A stretch of 64,000 bases of DNA. Origin: Caulobacter endophyticus (GTDB lineage: Bacteria > Pseudomonadota > Alphaproteobacteria > Caulobacterales > Caulobacteraceae). Positions within the stretch are counted from its first letter, which is position 1. Each line of letters opens with the position of its first letter. The notes under the pieces were generated by a model. The model ran no database searches and was not told the DNA's origin. It saw nothing but the letters and a program-made list of their open reading frames with translations. Of this stretch, positions 8,728 to 17,524 are shown piece by piece. The position numbers were made by a program, and so were the translations under genes. Location of the stretch: NCBI RefSeq assembly GCF_029543245.1, contig NZ_JARQWV010000023.1:27075-91074 (forward strand), in the 5' to 3' direction.

Positions 8728-10260
8728 ATGACCAAGGCCAGGCTGAGCCTCTTCCAGATCTGGAACATGTGCTTCGGGTTCTTCGGGATCCAGATCGGCT
8801 TTGGCCTGCAGAACGCCAATACCAGCCGCATCTTCCAGACCCTCGGCGTCGAGATCGACCACCTGGCCATCCTGTGGATCGCCGCGCCGGCCACGGGCCT
8901 CCTGGTGCAGCCGATCATCGGCCACCTGTCCGACAAGACCTGGGGCAAGCTGGGGCGCCGGCGGCCCTACTTCTTCTGGGGCGCGATCCTGACCACGGCC
9001 GCCCTGGTCCTGATGCCCAACTCGCCCACGCTCTGGATCGCGGCCTCGGCGCTGTGGATCATGGACGCCTCGATCAACATCACCATGGAGCCGTTCCGGG
9101 CCTTCGTCGGCGACAACCTGCCCGACGAGCAGTGCTCGACCGGCTACGCCATGCAGAGCTTCTTCATCGGGATCGGCGCGGTGCTGGCCTCGTGCCTGCC
9201 GTGGATCCTGACCAACTGGCTGGACGTGGCCAACACCGCCCCGGCCGGCCAGATCCCGCCGTCGGTGCGCATCGCCTTCTATGTCGGCGGGGCGGCGCTG
9301 CTGGCTTCGGTGCTGTGGACGGTGTTTTCCACCCGCGAATACTCGCCCGAGCAGATGGCCGCCTTCGAGGCCGCCGAAGCCGCCGCCAAGGGCGAGGCGG
9401 TCACGGCCGAAGCCGGTTTGGGCCGCGCCGTTTCCGCCTTCCTGACCGGTGGCGCGATCTGGACGATCGCCGGCCTGGCGGTCGCGGCGGGCGTCTATGC
9501 CGCCAGGCTGGAGAAAGAGCTCTACGTCCTGGCCGCCCTGATCGGCGGCTTCGGCCTGGCGCAGCTGGTCGCCGGCCAGCTGAAGCGGGCAGGGCGCACG
9601 GCCAACGGCTTCTCCGAAGTGGTCGAGGACCTCTTCGCCATGCCCGCCACCATGAAGCAACTGGCGGTGGTGCAGTTCTTCTCGTGGTTTGGCCTCTTCG
9701 CCATGTGGATCTACACGACCCCTGCGGTGGCCGCCTTCCACTACGGCGCGTCCGACGCGACCTCGGCCGCCTACAACGCCGGGGCCGACTGGGTGGGGGT
9801 GCTGTTCGGCGTCTACAACGGCGTGGCGGCCCTGGCGGCCCTGCTGATCCCCGTGATCGCGCGCCTCTTCAGCCGCCGCGTCGCCCACGCCCTGTGCCTG
9901 GTGCTGGGCGGGCTTGGCCTCTTGTCGTTCCTCGTGATCCGTGACCCGAAGCTCCTGGTGATCGGCATGGTCGGGGTGGGCTTCGCCTGGAGCTCGATCC
10001 TGTCGTCGCCCTATTCGATCCTGTCGGGCTCGGTGCCGGGGCGGAAGATGGGCGTCTACATGGGCATCTTCAATTTCTTCATCGTCATCCCGCAGCTGCT
10101 GGCCGCCACGGTGCTGGGCCTGCTGCTCAAGACCTTCTTCGGCGGCCAGGCGATCTACGCTCTGGTCCTGGGCGCGGCCTCGTTCCTGATCGCCGCCGTC
10201 TCCGTCTTCGCCGTCAACGACCCGGGCGAGCCCAAGCGGCTGGCCAAGTCTCTTTCGTGA
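8728..10260 (+). CDS. malY: MFS sugar (maltose) transporter
   Basis: 510-aa major facilitator protein with about 12 membrane segments, of the GPH/SLC45-like branch used for disaccharides. The N-terminal segment (MTKARLSLFQIWNMCFGFFG) and HLSDKTWGKLGRRRP, the conserved loop between helices 2 and 3, are diagnostic. It should bring maltose or maltodextrin across the inner membrane, probably with protons, feeding the cytoplasmic GH13 enzyme. I start at the ATG at 8728, with GGCGGGGAAG just upstream; the frame is open from 8626 but that part resembles leader DNA. The GH15 gene follows within 8 bases. Caulobacter MalY has this role and context; the symbol rests on that arrangement. Confidence 0.85.
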   Translation: MTKARLSLFQIWNMCFGFFGIQIGFGLQNANTSRIFQTLGVEIDHLAILWIAAPATGLLVQPIIGHLSDKTWGKLGRRRPYFFWGAILTTAALVLMPNSPTLWIAASALWIMDASINITMEPFRAFVGDNLPDEQCSTGYAMQSFFIGIGAVLASCLPWILTNWLDVANTAPAGQIPPSVRIAFYVGGAALLASVLWTVFSTREYSPEQMAAFEAAEAAAKGEAVTAEAGLGRAVSAFLTGGAIWTIAGLAVAAGVYAARLEKELYVLAALIGGFGLAQLVAGQLKRAGRTANGFSEVVEDLFAMPATMKQLAVVQFFSWFGLFAMWIYTTPAVAAFHYGASDATSAAYNAGADWVGVLFGVYNGVAALAALLIPVIARLFSRRVAHALCLVLGGLGLLSFLVIRDPKLLVIGMVGVGFAWSSILSSPYSILSGSVPGRKMGVYMGIFNFFIVIPQLLAATVLGLLLKTFFGGQAIYALVLGAASFLIAAVSVFAVNDPGEPKRLAKSLS

Positions 10261-10268
10261 GGCCCCTC

Positions 10269-12608
10269 ATGCGTACCCTCAAGACACTGATCCTGGCCGC
10301 CTCGGCCCTCACTGTCGCCGGCGCCGCCCAGGCCGCCGAACCGGCCACCACCTGGGCCTATTCGGCCAAGACCGCCGTCGGCGCCTCGTACGAGGCCTAT
10401 GTCGACGGCGCCTACAAGGACGGCGGCCCCACCGGCGCGGTGTCGAAGGTGTGGTTCTCGGTCGCCGACGGCGTGCTGACCGAAACCATGTACGGCCTGA
10501 TCCACGAGGCCCAGATCAAGCAGATGCGGATCGCCGTGAAGACCGCCGACGGCGTCGCCGTCGAGGGTCGCGACACGACCGCCAGGACAGAATATCTGTA
10601 TACGGATAAAAAGGGCCGCCCGCTGTCGCCGGCCTACAAGATCACCACCACCGACAAGGCCGGCCGCTTCGTCATCGAGAAGCGGATCTTCACCGATCCC
10701 GACCGCAACGCCCTGTTCCTGCGGGTGACGGTCAAGGCGCTGAAGGGTTCGGTGACGCCGTTCCTGGTGCTGGAGCCGCACATGGCCAACACCGGCGGCA
10801 ATGACGTCGGCTCGGCCGGCGCCCAGGCCCTGACGGCCGGCGAGGGCAAGGTCTATCTGACCCTGCGCGGCGATCGCCCCTTCGCCAAGGCCGCCGCCGC
10901 CAAGCTCGAAGGCAATGACGCCCTGAAGATCCTCGGCGACGACGGCGTGCTGGCCGGCGGCTCGGAGGCCAAGGGGGCGATCGTGCTGGCCGCCCAGCTG
11001 CCGACCCAGGCCTCGGGCTCTGCGACCTACGACTTCGCCATCGGCTTCGGCGCCGATCCTGGGGGCTCGGCCCAGACGGCCATGGCCAGCCTGAAGACCG
11101 GCTATGACGAGGTGCTGGCCCGCTACAACGGCGAGGGCGCCCATGTGGGCTGGAGCGACTATATCGCCTCGCTGACCGAGCTGCCGCGCGTGGCCAAGGA
11201 AAGCGCCGACGGCGGCAAGCTGGCCTATGCCAGCGCCCTGATGTTGAAGGTGCAGGAAGACCGCACCTATGCCGGCGCCCTGATCGCCTCGCTGTCCAAC
11301 CCCTGGGGCGACACGGTGGACGCTTCCAAGCCCTCGACCGGCTACAAGGCCGTCTGGCCGCGCGACTTCTACCAGTGCGCCATGGCCCTGGCGGCCCTGG
11401 GCGACAAGGAGACGCCCCTGGCCGCTTTCCACTACCTGCCCACCGTGCAGGTCGGCGAGAAGACCCCTGGCAACAAGGACGCCGGCGGCTGGTTCCTGCA
11501 GAAGACCGAGGTCGACGGCACGCCCGAATGGGTCGGCGTCCAGCTGGACCAGACGGCCATGCCGATCATGCTGGGCTGGAAGCTGTGGAAGCTGGGCTGG
11601 CTGTCGGAGCCCGACCTTGCGGCCTATTACGCCCGCATGATCAAGCCGGCCGCCGACTTCCTGGTCGACGGCGGCAAGGTCGGCATCGGCTGGAACAAGG
11701 CTACGATCGTCCCGCCCTACAGCCAGCAGGAGCGCTGGGAGGAGCAGGACGGCCACTCGCCCTCGACCACGGCCGCGGTGATCGCCGGCCTCGTGACCGC
11801 CGGCGAGATCGCCGACCTGGCCGGCGACGCCAAGTCGGGCGACCGCTATCGCGAAACCGCCGACGCCTACTCGGCCAAGGTCGAGGCGCGGATGTTCACC
11901 ACCAGCGGCAAGTTCGGCGACGGCAGCTACTTCATGCGCCTGAACAAGAACGAGGACCCCAACGACAAGGCCCCGATCGGCGCGGCCAACGGCCAGATCG
12001 CCCCGCCCGAGGACGAGGTGGTCGACGGCGGGTTCCTGGAACTCGTCCGCTACGGCGTGCGCCGGGCCGACGACAGCCACATCGTCGGCAGCCTGCCCGA
12101 GCTGGACGACACGGCCCGCGAGGACATGTACCGCGTGCGCTACGACTTCAGCTTCCCGGGCGTGAAAGGCGAGTTCCCGGGCTGGCGGCGCTATGACGTC
12201 GACGGCTATGGCGAGGACGCCAAGACCGGCGGCAACTATGGTGAGGGCGGGGAGATGAGCCTGGGCCAGCGCGGCCGCGTGTGGCCGATCTTCACCGGTG
12301 AGCGGGGCCATTACGAGCTGGCCCTTGCGGCCGAGAAGGGCAAGCCGAGCAAGGCCCAGATCGCCGCCATCCGCGCCCGCTATGTGAAAGGCATCGAGCT
12401 CTTCGCCAATGACGGCCTGCTGATCCCCGAGCAGGTGTGGGACGGCGTCGGCGCCAAGACCCGCCATCCGTACGTGACCGGCGAGGGCACGGATTCGGCC
12501 ACGCCCCTGGCCTGGTCGCACGCCGAGTATCTCAAGCTGCTGCGCTCGCTGGCCGACGGCCAGGTCTGGGACCGCTACGAGCCGGTGGCGGCGCGGTACG
12601 CGAAGTAG
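10269..12608 (+). CDS. Secreted glucoamylase-type glucosidase (GH15)
   Basis: 779-aa GH15 enzyme that should release glucose from the non-reducing ends of maltodextrin (glucan 1,4-alpha-glucosidase or glucodextranase type). A signal peptide (MRTLKTLILAASALTVAGAAQA) predicts export. An N-terminal beta-domain of about 270 residues precedes an (alpha/alpha)6 barrel, marked by VWPRDFYQCAMAL, a central EQDGHSPSTTAA block that should carry the catalytic acid, and LLIPEQVWDG with the catalytic base glutamate. The ATG at 10269 follows the MFS stop (10258-10260) by eight bases, with GAGG between them, so it belongs to the same operon. An in-frame GTG at 10257 is less likely. Confidence 0.88.
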   Translation: MRTLKTLILAASALTVAGAAQAAEPATTWAYSAKTAVGASYEAYVDGAYKDGGPTGAVSKVWFSVADGVLTETMYGLIHEAQIKQMRIAVKTADGVAVEGRDTTARTEYLYTDKKGRPLSPAYKITTTDKAGRFVIEKRIFTDPDRNALFLRVTVKALKGSVTPFLVLEPHMANTGGNDVGSAGAQALTAGEGKVYLTLRGDRPFAKAAAAKLEGNDALKILGDDGVLAGGSEAKGAIVLAAQLPTQASGSATYDFAIGFGADPGGSAQTAMASLKTGYDEVLARYNGEGAHVGWSDYIASLTELPRVAKESADGGKLAYASALMLKVQEDRTYAGALIASLSNPWGDTVDASKPSTGYKAVWPRDFYQCAMALAALGDKETPLAAFHYLPTVQVGEKTPGNKDAGGWFLQKTEVDGTPEWVGVQLDQTAMPIMLGWKLWKLGWLSEPDLAAYYARMIKPAADFLVDGGKVGIGWNKATIVPPYSQQERWEEQDGHSPSTTAAVIAGLVTAGEIADLAGDAKSGDRYRETADAYSAKVEARMFTTSGKFGDGSYFMRLNKNEDPNDKAPIGAANGQIAPPEDEVVDGGFLELVRYGVRRADDSHIVGSLPELDDTAREDMYRVRYDFSFPGVKGEFPGWRRYDVDGYGEDAKTGGNYGEGGEMSLGQRGRVWPIFTGERGHYELALAAEKGKPSKAQIAAIRARYVKGIELFANDGLLIPEQVWDGVGAKTRHPYVTGEGTDSATPLAWSHAEYLKLLRSLADGQVWDRYEPVAARYAK

Positions 12609-12670
12609 GGGGGCGAGGAACCCGCCCGGGATCCGGGGCGTACTCCCTGCCGAGCGCAAGGAGCACCGCC

Positions 12671-13243
12671 ATGCCCCGGTTCCGATCCCGGACCCTTTCT
12701 CTCCTCGGCCTGGCCGCCCTGGCGACGCTGGCCCTTGGCGCCTGTTCGGATCCCAAGGGCAAGAACGCCTCGCCGCAGGCCGCCTCCGCGCCGTCGCCCG
12801 ATGCGCCCACCACCCTGACCCCGCCGCCCGAGGTCGGCCCGCCGGTCGAGCCGCACACGGTGGGCGGCGATGGTTCTGAGATCCGGCTTTCGCCCCTGTC
12901 GGAGGGTGACCTGAAGGCCCAGGCTCTGGCGGGCGAACTGGCTTGCGCGTTCTCGGCCGAGCAGGGCTCGCTGCTGCTGGCCAAGGGAAACGTCGGCTCG
13001 CGCGATCCTGCCCAGGGCCTGGTCAAGGTCGGCGACTATGTGGAGCGGATCGGCGCGCCGGGCGGCTTCGACGGCATGGCCGGGGGCGCGACCTTCAGCG
13101 GCCAGGGCAAGACCATCCGCATCGCCCTGACCGGCCCCGCCATCGGCGGCGGAGAGTCTCCGCCGCGCCCGGCGACCCTGACCTATCTGCGCGCCGACGG
13201 GGCCAGCCTGACCCTGCCGGGCCGCTGGAGCTGCGGGCCGTAG
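12671..13243 (+). CDS. Hypothetical lipoprotein
   Basis: 190-aa protein of unknown function. The N-terminus is a lipoprotein signal (basic start, hydrophobic stretch, LGAC lipobox near residue 20), followed by a proline/alanine-rich linker of about 45 residues. The compact C-terminal domain (LAGELACAFS, LLLAKGNVG, ending in GRWSCGP) has two or three cysteines. AAGGAG at 12658-12663 sits eight bases before the ATG. It resembles uncharacterised lipoproteins of Caulobacterales; I cannot assign a role. Confidence 0.7.
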   Translation: MPRFRSRTLSLLGLAALATLALGACSDPKGKNASPQAASAPSPDAPTTLTPPPEVGPPVEPHTVGGDGSEIRLSPLSEGDLKAQALAGELACAFSAEQGSLLLAKGNVGSRDPAQGLVKVGDYVERIGAPGGFDGMAGGATFSGQGKTIRIALTGPAIGGGESPPRPATLTYLRADGASLTLPGRWSCGP

Positions 13244-13307
13244 GCGTCTTGCCGGATGTTTCGCCAGGGCGCGAGGTCGGCTACGACTTCGTGCCGGGAG
13301 GGGCGCC

Positions 13308-13724
13308 ATGACCGGTCAGCCGATCACGCTGAGGCTGCGTATCCAGGACCCGGTTCCTGGCGCCGCCTACAGCCTGCAGGACAAGAAGAACCACCCCGTG
13401 GGGCCGGTGGTCGCCGGCGACGCCTCCCTGGCCTTTGACGTTTCAGTGCGCGTCGCGCCGGGGCCGCGGTTCCTGGGCGAGTTCGTGCGCAGCGAGGGGC
13501 CCGTCCGGCGCTTCGTCTATATCGCCATCGGAACCTCGGCCGGCCAGCACGGCTCGCTCTGGAGCCGTCGCGCCAAAATCGACATCCACACGATCCCGGC
13601 CGACCTGCTGGCCAAGGCTCTGGACGGTGCGGTGCTCGAGGTCCTGCTGCCCGGCCGCGCCAAGGATGGCGGCCCGGCCTGCGCCACCGTGGTTCCGCTG
13701 GAGGCCTGGCGCGTCGCGGACTGA
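13308..13724 (+). CDS. DUF5990 family protein
   Basis: 138-aa protein matching the DUF5990 pattern: an N-terminal strand ITLRLRIQDPVPGAAYSLQD, then GPRFLGEFV, RRFVYIAIGTSAGQ and WSRRAKI. It has no signal peptide or membrane segment, so it should be cytoplasmic. GGGAGGGG just before the ATG is a strong ribosome site. The biochemical role of the family is unknown to me. Confidence 0.7.
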   Translation: MTGQPITLRLRIQDPVPGAAYSLQDKKNHPVGPVVAGDASLAFDVSVRVAPGPRFLGEFVRSEGPVRRFVYIAIGTSAGQHGSLWSRRAKIDIHTIPADLLAKALDGAVLEVLLPGRAKDGGPACATVVPLEAWRVAD

Positions 13725-13778
13725 CGCGGCGGCGCGGCCCGCCTTCCTCTGGCCGTCGACTCCGGCTAAGAACGGAGC

Positions 13779-15089
13779 ATGAACGACGCCGTCGACCCCT
13801 ACCTGATCCTCGCCCTCGTGTTCCTGCTCGCCGCCGCCGGCGCGGTGGTGTGGGCGATCATGGCCCAGCGCAAGGCGGCCGGCGCCGAGCAGGAGGTCTG
13901 GCGGCTCTCGGCCCAGCTGGAGCAGGCGCTGGAAAAGCACCGACACCTGGAAGACCAGTCGGCGACCCAGATCGAGCTGATCCGCGCCCAGGCCGAGAAG
14001 AGCGCCCACGCCGTGGCCGAGCAACTGATCAAGCGGGCCGACGAGAACGCCAAGAGCCGCGACCAGCTGACCCACGCCCGCCTGGAGGCCCAGCTCAAGC
14101 CGGTGGCCGAGACCCTGGCCAAGTTCGAGGCCCAGGTCACCGCCGTCGAGAAGACCCGCGCCGAGGAGACCGGCGGCCTGAAAGCCCAGATCGCCGCCCT
14201 GATGGAGGCCTCGACCGCCACCCAGGCCGAGGCCCGCAAGCTGTCGGCCGCCCTGCGCCGCGGCGCCGGCGTGCAGGGCCGCTGGGGCGAGCAGATGCTG
14301 CGCAACGTGCTGGAGATGGCCGGCCTGAAGCACGGCGTCGACTTCACCGAGCAGGTCCAACTGGACGGCGGCCGCGTCCGCCCCGACGTGGTGGTGCGCA
14401 TGCCGCGCAACGCCGCCTTCGTCATCGACGCCAAGTGCTCGCTGACCGCCTATCTGGAAGCCCAGGACGCGCCCGACGACGTCACCCGCGAGGCCGCCTA
14501 TCTGCGCCACGCCGCATCTTTGCGCGCCCACATCCAGTCGCTGTCGGCCAAGGCCTATTGGGACGCCCTGGAGGTCTCGCCCGACTTCGTGGCCATGTTC
14601 GTGCCCGGCGACGGCATTCTGGCCGCCGCCCTGGAACGCGCGCCCGAGCTGATGACCGAGGCGATGGAAAAGCGGGTGATCATCGCCACGCCCTCGACCC
14701 TGTTCGCCCTGTGCAAGGCGGTGTCCTACGGCTGGCGGGTCGAGGAGCAGGCCAAGAACGCCGTCGAGGTCGCCGCCCTGGGCCGCGAGCTCTACAAGCG
14801 CGTCGCCGACATGGGCGGCCACGTGGCCGGCATGGGCCGCTCGCTGTCGGCCGCCGTCGACAAGTACAACGCCTTCGTCGGCTCGCTGGAGAGCCGGGTG
14901 CTGCCCAAGGCCCGCGAGTTCGAGAAGCTGAAGGTCGAGCACGGAGGCAAGGGCATCGAGGAACTGGCGGGCGTCGACACCGCCGTGCGGCCGGTCACCA
15001 AGCTGGAAATTACGGCTCCCGGGGCGCAAACTGATGGCGAGGTGGGACAAAACCCCGCCTTGACCCTCGGAAACGGGACGCCTACCTGA
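13779..15089 (+). CDS. rmuC: DNA recombination protein RmuC
   Basis: 436-aa RmuC family protein. A single N-terminal membrane segment (LILALVFLLAAAGAVVWAIM) is followed by a long coiled coil (residues about 30-170, rich in A/E/K/Q), then the conserved core with GRWGEQMLRNVLEMAGL, VDFTEQVQ and VVRMPRNAAFVIDAKCSL. The last block is the nuclease-like (PD-(D/E)XK-related) part of the family. RmuC limits inversions at short inverted repeats in E. coli. ACGGAG precedes the ATG closely. The peptide deformylase gene follows by eight bases, so the two may be cotranscribed. Confidence 0.92.
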   Translation: MNDAVDPYLILALVFLLAAAGAVVWAIMAQRKAAGAEQEVWRLSAQLEQALEKHRHLEDQSATQIELIRAQAEKSAHAVAEQLIKRADENAKSRDQLTHARLEAQLKPVAETLAKFEAQVTAVEKTRAEETGGLKAQIAALMEASTATQAEARKLSAALRRGAGVQGRWGEQMLRNVLEMAGLKHGVDFTEQVQLDGGRVRPDVVVRMPRNAAFVIDAKCSLTAYLEAQDAPDDVTREAAYLRHAASLRAHIQSLSAKAYWDALEVSPDFVAMFVPGDGILAAALERAPELMTEAMEKRVIIATPSTLFALCKAVSYGWRVEEQAKNAVEVAALGRELYKRVADMGGHVAGMGRSLSAAVDKYNAFVGSLESRVLPKAREFEKLKVEHGGKGIEELAGVDTAVRPVTKLEITAPGAQTDGEVGQNPALTLGNGTPT

Positions 15090-15097
15090 GTTTCGTT

Positions 15098-15619
15098 ATG
15101 GCCATCCGTCGCATCCTCACCATCGATAACGCCGCCGACCTGGCGACGCTGAAGAAGATCTCCACGCCCGTCGAGGCCGTCACCGACGAGGTGCGCGCCC
15201 TGATGGACGACATGCTGGAGACCATGTACGACGCGCCCGGCATTGGCCTGGCCGCCGTGCAGATCGGCGAGCCCGTGCGCATCATCGTCATGGACCTGGC
15301 CCGCGAGGGCGAGGAGCCGGCCCCGCGCTACTTCGTCAATCCCGAGCTGTTCGACCCGTCCGAAGAGCTGTTCGTCTACGAGGAAGGCTGCCTGTCGGTG
15401 CCGGAATATTTCGACGCCGTCGAGCGTCCGGCCCGCATCAAGGTGCGCTACCTGAACTACCAGGGCGAGCCCGTCGTCGAGGAGGCCGAGGGCCTGTTCG
15501 CCGTCTGCATCCAGCACGAGATGGACCACCTGGAAGGCGTGCTGTTCATCGACCACCTGTCGCGCCTGCGCCGCGACCGGGCGATGGCCAAGGCCAAGAA
15601 GGTCCGCCGCGTGGCGTGA
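15098..15619 (+). CDS. def: Peptide deformylase
   Basis: 173-aa peptide deformylase, which removes the formyl group from nascent protein N-termini. All three family motifs are present: GIGLAAVQ at residues 48-55, EGCLS with metal ligand C98, and QHEMDH with H140, catalytic E141 and H144. Length and motifs fit the type 1 bacterial enzyme. It follows rmuC closely and is closed by a strong intrinsic terminator. The usual partner gene fmt is not in this window. Confidence 0.96.
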   Translation: MAIRRILTIDNAADLATLKKISTPVEAVTDEVRALMDDMLETMYDAPGIGLAAVQIGEPVRIIVMDLAREGEEPAPRYFVNPELFDPSEELFVYEEGCLSVPEYFDAVERPARIKVRYLNYQGEPVVEEAEGLFAVCIQHEMDHLEGVLFIDHLSRLRRDRAMAKAKKVRRVA

Positions 15620-15644
15620 TCGCCTCCACATCGTGTTTCAGAAG

Positions 15645-15677
15645 AGCCCCGGCCCGAAAGGCCGGGGCTTTTTCTTT
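15645..15677 (+). terminator. Rho-independent terminator after def
   Basis: A nine-base perfect stem GCCCCGGCC (15646-15654), loop CGAAA, and GGCCGGGGC (15660-15668) is followed directly by TTTTTCTTT. This is the clearest intrinsic terminator in the window. Confidence 0.9.
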
Positions 15678-15678
15678 A

Positions 15679-15845
15679 TCCCTCTCCCCTTGCGGGAGAG
15701 GGTGGCCTCCCTGAGGGAGGTCGGGTGAGGGGTCTCTCAGAACTTAAAGCCTCGCGTGGCGGTCAGGCAGGGTGGGGCGTCTCAAATCTGAGAGACCCCT
15801 CATCCGTCGGCTTCGCCGCCACCTTCTCCCGCAAGGGGAGAAGGA
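15679..15845. repeat. Inverted-repeat element between def and zapE
   Basis: Arms about 15679-15705 and 15819-15845 are inverted copies with a few mismatches (each contains CTCCC-TTGCGGGAG-type hairpins). A second inner inverted pair is near 15725-15739 and 15790-15806 (GGGTCTCTCAG against CTGAGAGACCC). It directly follows the def terminator and contains the upstream in-frame ATG at 15772, which is therefore unlikely to be the zapE start. Confidence 0.75.
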
Positions 15846-15858
15846 TCGGGGTTTCACA

Positions 15859-17007
15859 ATGCGCCGCGCCGCGCTAACCCGCATCCCGATGCCCCAGTCC
15901 GTAAGCACCGCCTATCGTGAGCGCCTCGCCGCCGGCGAGATCCGCCCCGACGTCGCCCAGGCCGCCGCCATCGACGCCCTGGCCCGCCTGGAGTCCGACC
16001 TCGACAGCGCCGGCGAGCCCAGCTTCTCGTTCTTCGGCCGCAAGCCCAAGAGCCAGCGCGGGCTCTACATCTGGGGACCGGTGGGGCGCGGCAAGTCGAT
16101 GGTCATGGACCTGTTCTTCGACAGCGCCCCGGTGCACCGCAAGCGCCGCGTCCACTTCCACGTCTTCATGGCCGAGGTGCACGCTCACATCGACGCCTGG
16201 CGCAAGGGCGACGCCGCCGAGCGGAAAGCTCGCTTTGGCCGCCACAAGGGCGACGACCCGATCGCGCCGACCGCCGAGCTGATCGCCGGCGAGGCGAGGC
16301 TGCTGTGCTTCGACGAGCTGCAGGTCACCGACATCGCCGACGCCATGATCCTGGGGCGGCTGTTCGAGGCGCTGTTCGCAGAAGGGGTCACGCTGGTGGC
16401 CACCTCCAACCGTCCGCCCGACGACCTCTACAAGGACGGCCTCAACCGCCAGCTCTTCACCCCCTTCATCGCCATGCTGAAGGAGAAGATGGAGGTGGTG
16501 GCCGTGCGCGGGCCGGTCGACTTCCGCCTCGACCGCCTGCGGGCCGGCCGCACCTGGCTGTCGCCGGTCGACAAGACCACCGAGGCCGAGTTCGACAAGC
16601 TCTGGCTCGACATGCTGGACGGCGCCGAGGAAACCGGCGCGACGCTGGAGGTGATGGGCCGCAAGCTGCGCCTGCCGCGCGCCGCCGGCGGCCTGGTGCG
16701 CAGCTCGTTCGCCAGCCTGTGCCAGCAGGCGCTGGGCCCGCAGGACTACCTGGCCCTGGCCGAGCGCTTCCACACCATCTTCCTGGAAGACATTCCACTG
16801 CTGGTCCCCGAGAAGCGCGACGCGGCCAAGCGCTTCAACACCCTGATCGACGCTCTCTACGAGGCCGACGCCAAGCTGGTGGCCCTGGCCGCCGGCGAGC
16901 CCGAGGCGCTGTACCCGGCCGGCGACGGCGCGTTCGAGTTCGAGCGCACGGTGTCGCGCCTGCAGGAAATGCGCTCGGCGGACTATGTGGGCCGGGTGCG
17001 GGACTAG
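15859..17007 (+). CDS. zapE: Cell division protein ZapE / AFG1-like ATPase
   Basis: 382-aa P-loop ATPase of the AFG1/ZapE family, linked to Z-ring function and membrane protein quality control. Walker A is WGPVGRGKSMVMDLF (about residues 68-82) and Walker B is LCFDELQVTDIADA (about residues 145-160). RVHFHVFMAEVH and the C-terminal RLQEMRSADY are family blocks. The ATG at 15859 has GGGG eight bases before it; an ATG at 15889 (MPQSVSTAYRERL) is the alternative and matches where family similarity starts. The ATG at 15772 lies inside a repeat element. Confidence 0.88.
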   Translation: MRRAALTRIPMPQSVSTAYRERLAAGEIRPDVAQAAAIDALARLESDLDSAGEPSFSFFGRKPKSQRGLYIWGPVGRGKSMVMDLFFDSAPVHRKRRVHFHVFMAEVHAHIDAWRKGDAAERKARFGRHKGDDPIAPTAELIAGEARLLCFDELQVTDIADAMILGRLFEALFAEGVTLVATSNRPPDDLYKDGLNRQLFTPFIAMLKEKMEVVAVRGPVDFRLDRLRAGRTWLSPVDKTTEAEFDKLWLDMLDGAEETGATLEVMGRKLRLPRAAGGLVRSSFASLCQQALGPQDYLALAERFHTIFLEDIPLLVPEKRDAAKRFNTLIDALYEADAKLVALAAGEPEALYPAGDGAFEFERTVSRLQEMRSADYVGRVRD

Positions 17008-17071
17008 ACCCGGCGGGGGGCTCGACCGCATGTTCCGTCCGCGCCAAGATCGTGGCGACATGGAGGGGGCA

Positions 17072-17524
17072 ATGCGGGTTTCGGCAATCGCGGGGGCGGT
17101 CGCTGCGCTGATCGCGATGGGGTCTACGGGGGCGACGGCGGCGACGCCGCGCGCGTCGGGCTACGGCCTCGTCTACGACCGTTGCGTCGCGTCCGAGGCG
17201 GCCCAGGGCTCCGACGCCGCGCTGGGGGCATGCCTAGTAGCGGAGGGGCGTCGCCAGGACGCCCGCCTCAACGAGGCCTATCGCGCGACCATGGCCAGAC
17301 TGGATTTCCCACGACAGAAGGACGCGCTGCGCAAAGCCCAGAGGGCCTGGCTGACCTTTCGCGACGCCAGCTGCGCCAGCGTGGCGGACGCCGACTGGGG
17401 CCGCGCCTCCAATCTCGACGCCGAGCGTTGTCGGCTGAGGCGCACGGCGGAGCGCGCCGACGAGTTGGAAAACCACCCCTACGCGGAAAGCCGGCCTAGA
17501 AAACTCTATCCATCGACACCGTGA
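17072..17524 (+). CDS. LprI/DUF1311-like secreted protein
   Basis: 150-aa protein with a signal peptide (MRVSAIAGAVAALIAMGSTG, cleavage near ATAA) and a helical, cysteine-containing domain of the DUF1311/LprI N-terminal type: YDRCVASEA, LGACLVAEGRRQDARLNEAY and KAQRAWLTFRDASC. Some members inhibit lysozyme; the role here is unproved. GGAGGGGG at 17062-17069 lies just before the ATG at 17072; an in-frame ATG at 17060 is possible. The 3' end overlaps the convergent histidine kinase gene by 29 bases. Confidence 0.75.
   Translation: MRVSAIAGAVAALIAMGSTGATAATPRASGYGLVYDRCVASEAAQGSDAALGACLVAEGRRQDARLNEAYRATMARLDFPRQKDALRKAQRAWLTFRDASCASVADADWGRASNLDAERCRLRRTAERADELENHPYAESRPRKLYPSTP

Noticed and set aside
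15772..15858. N-terminal extension of zapE from the ATG at 15772
   Set aside because: The extra codons fall inside an inverted-repeat element and encode a basic stretch not expected in the family.
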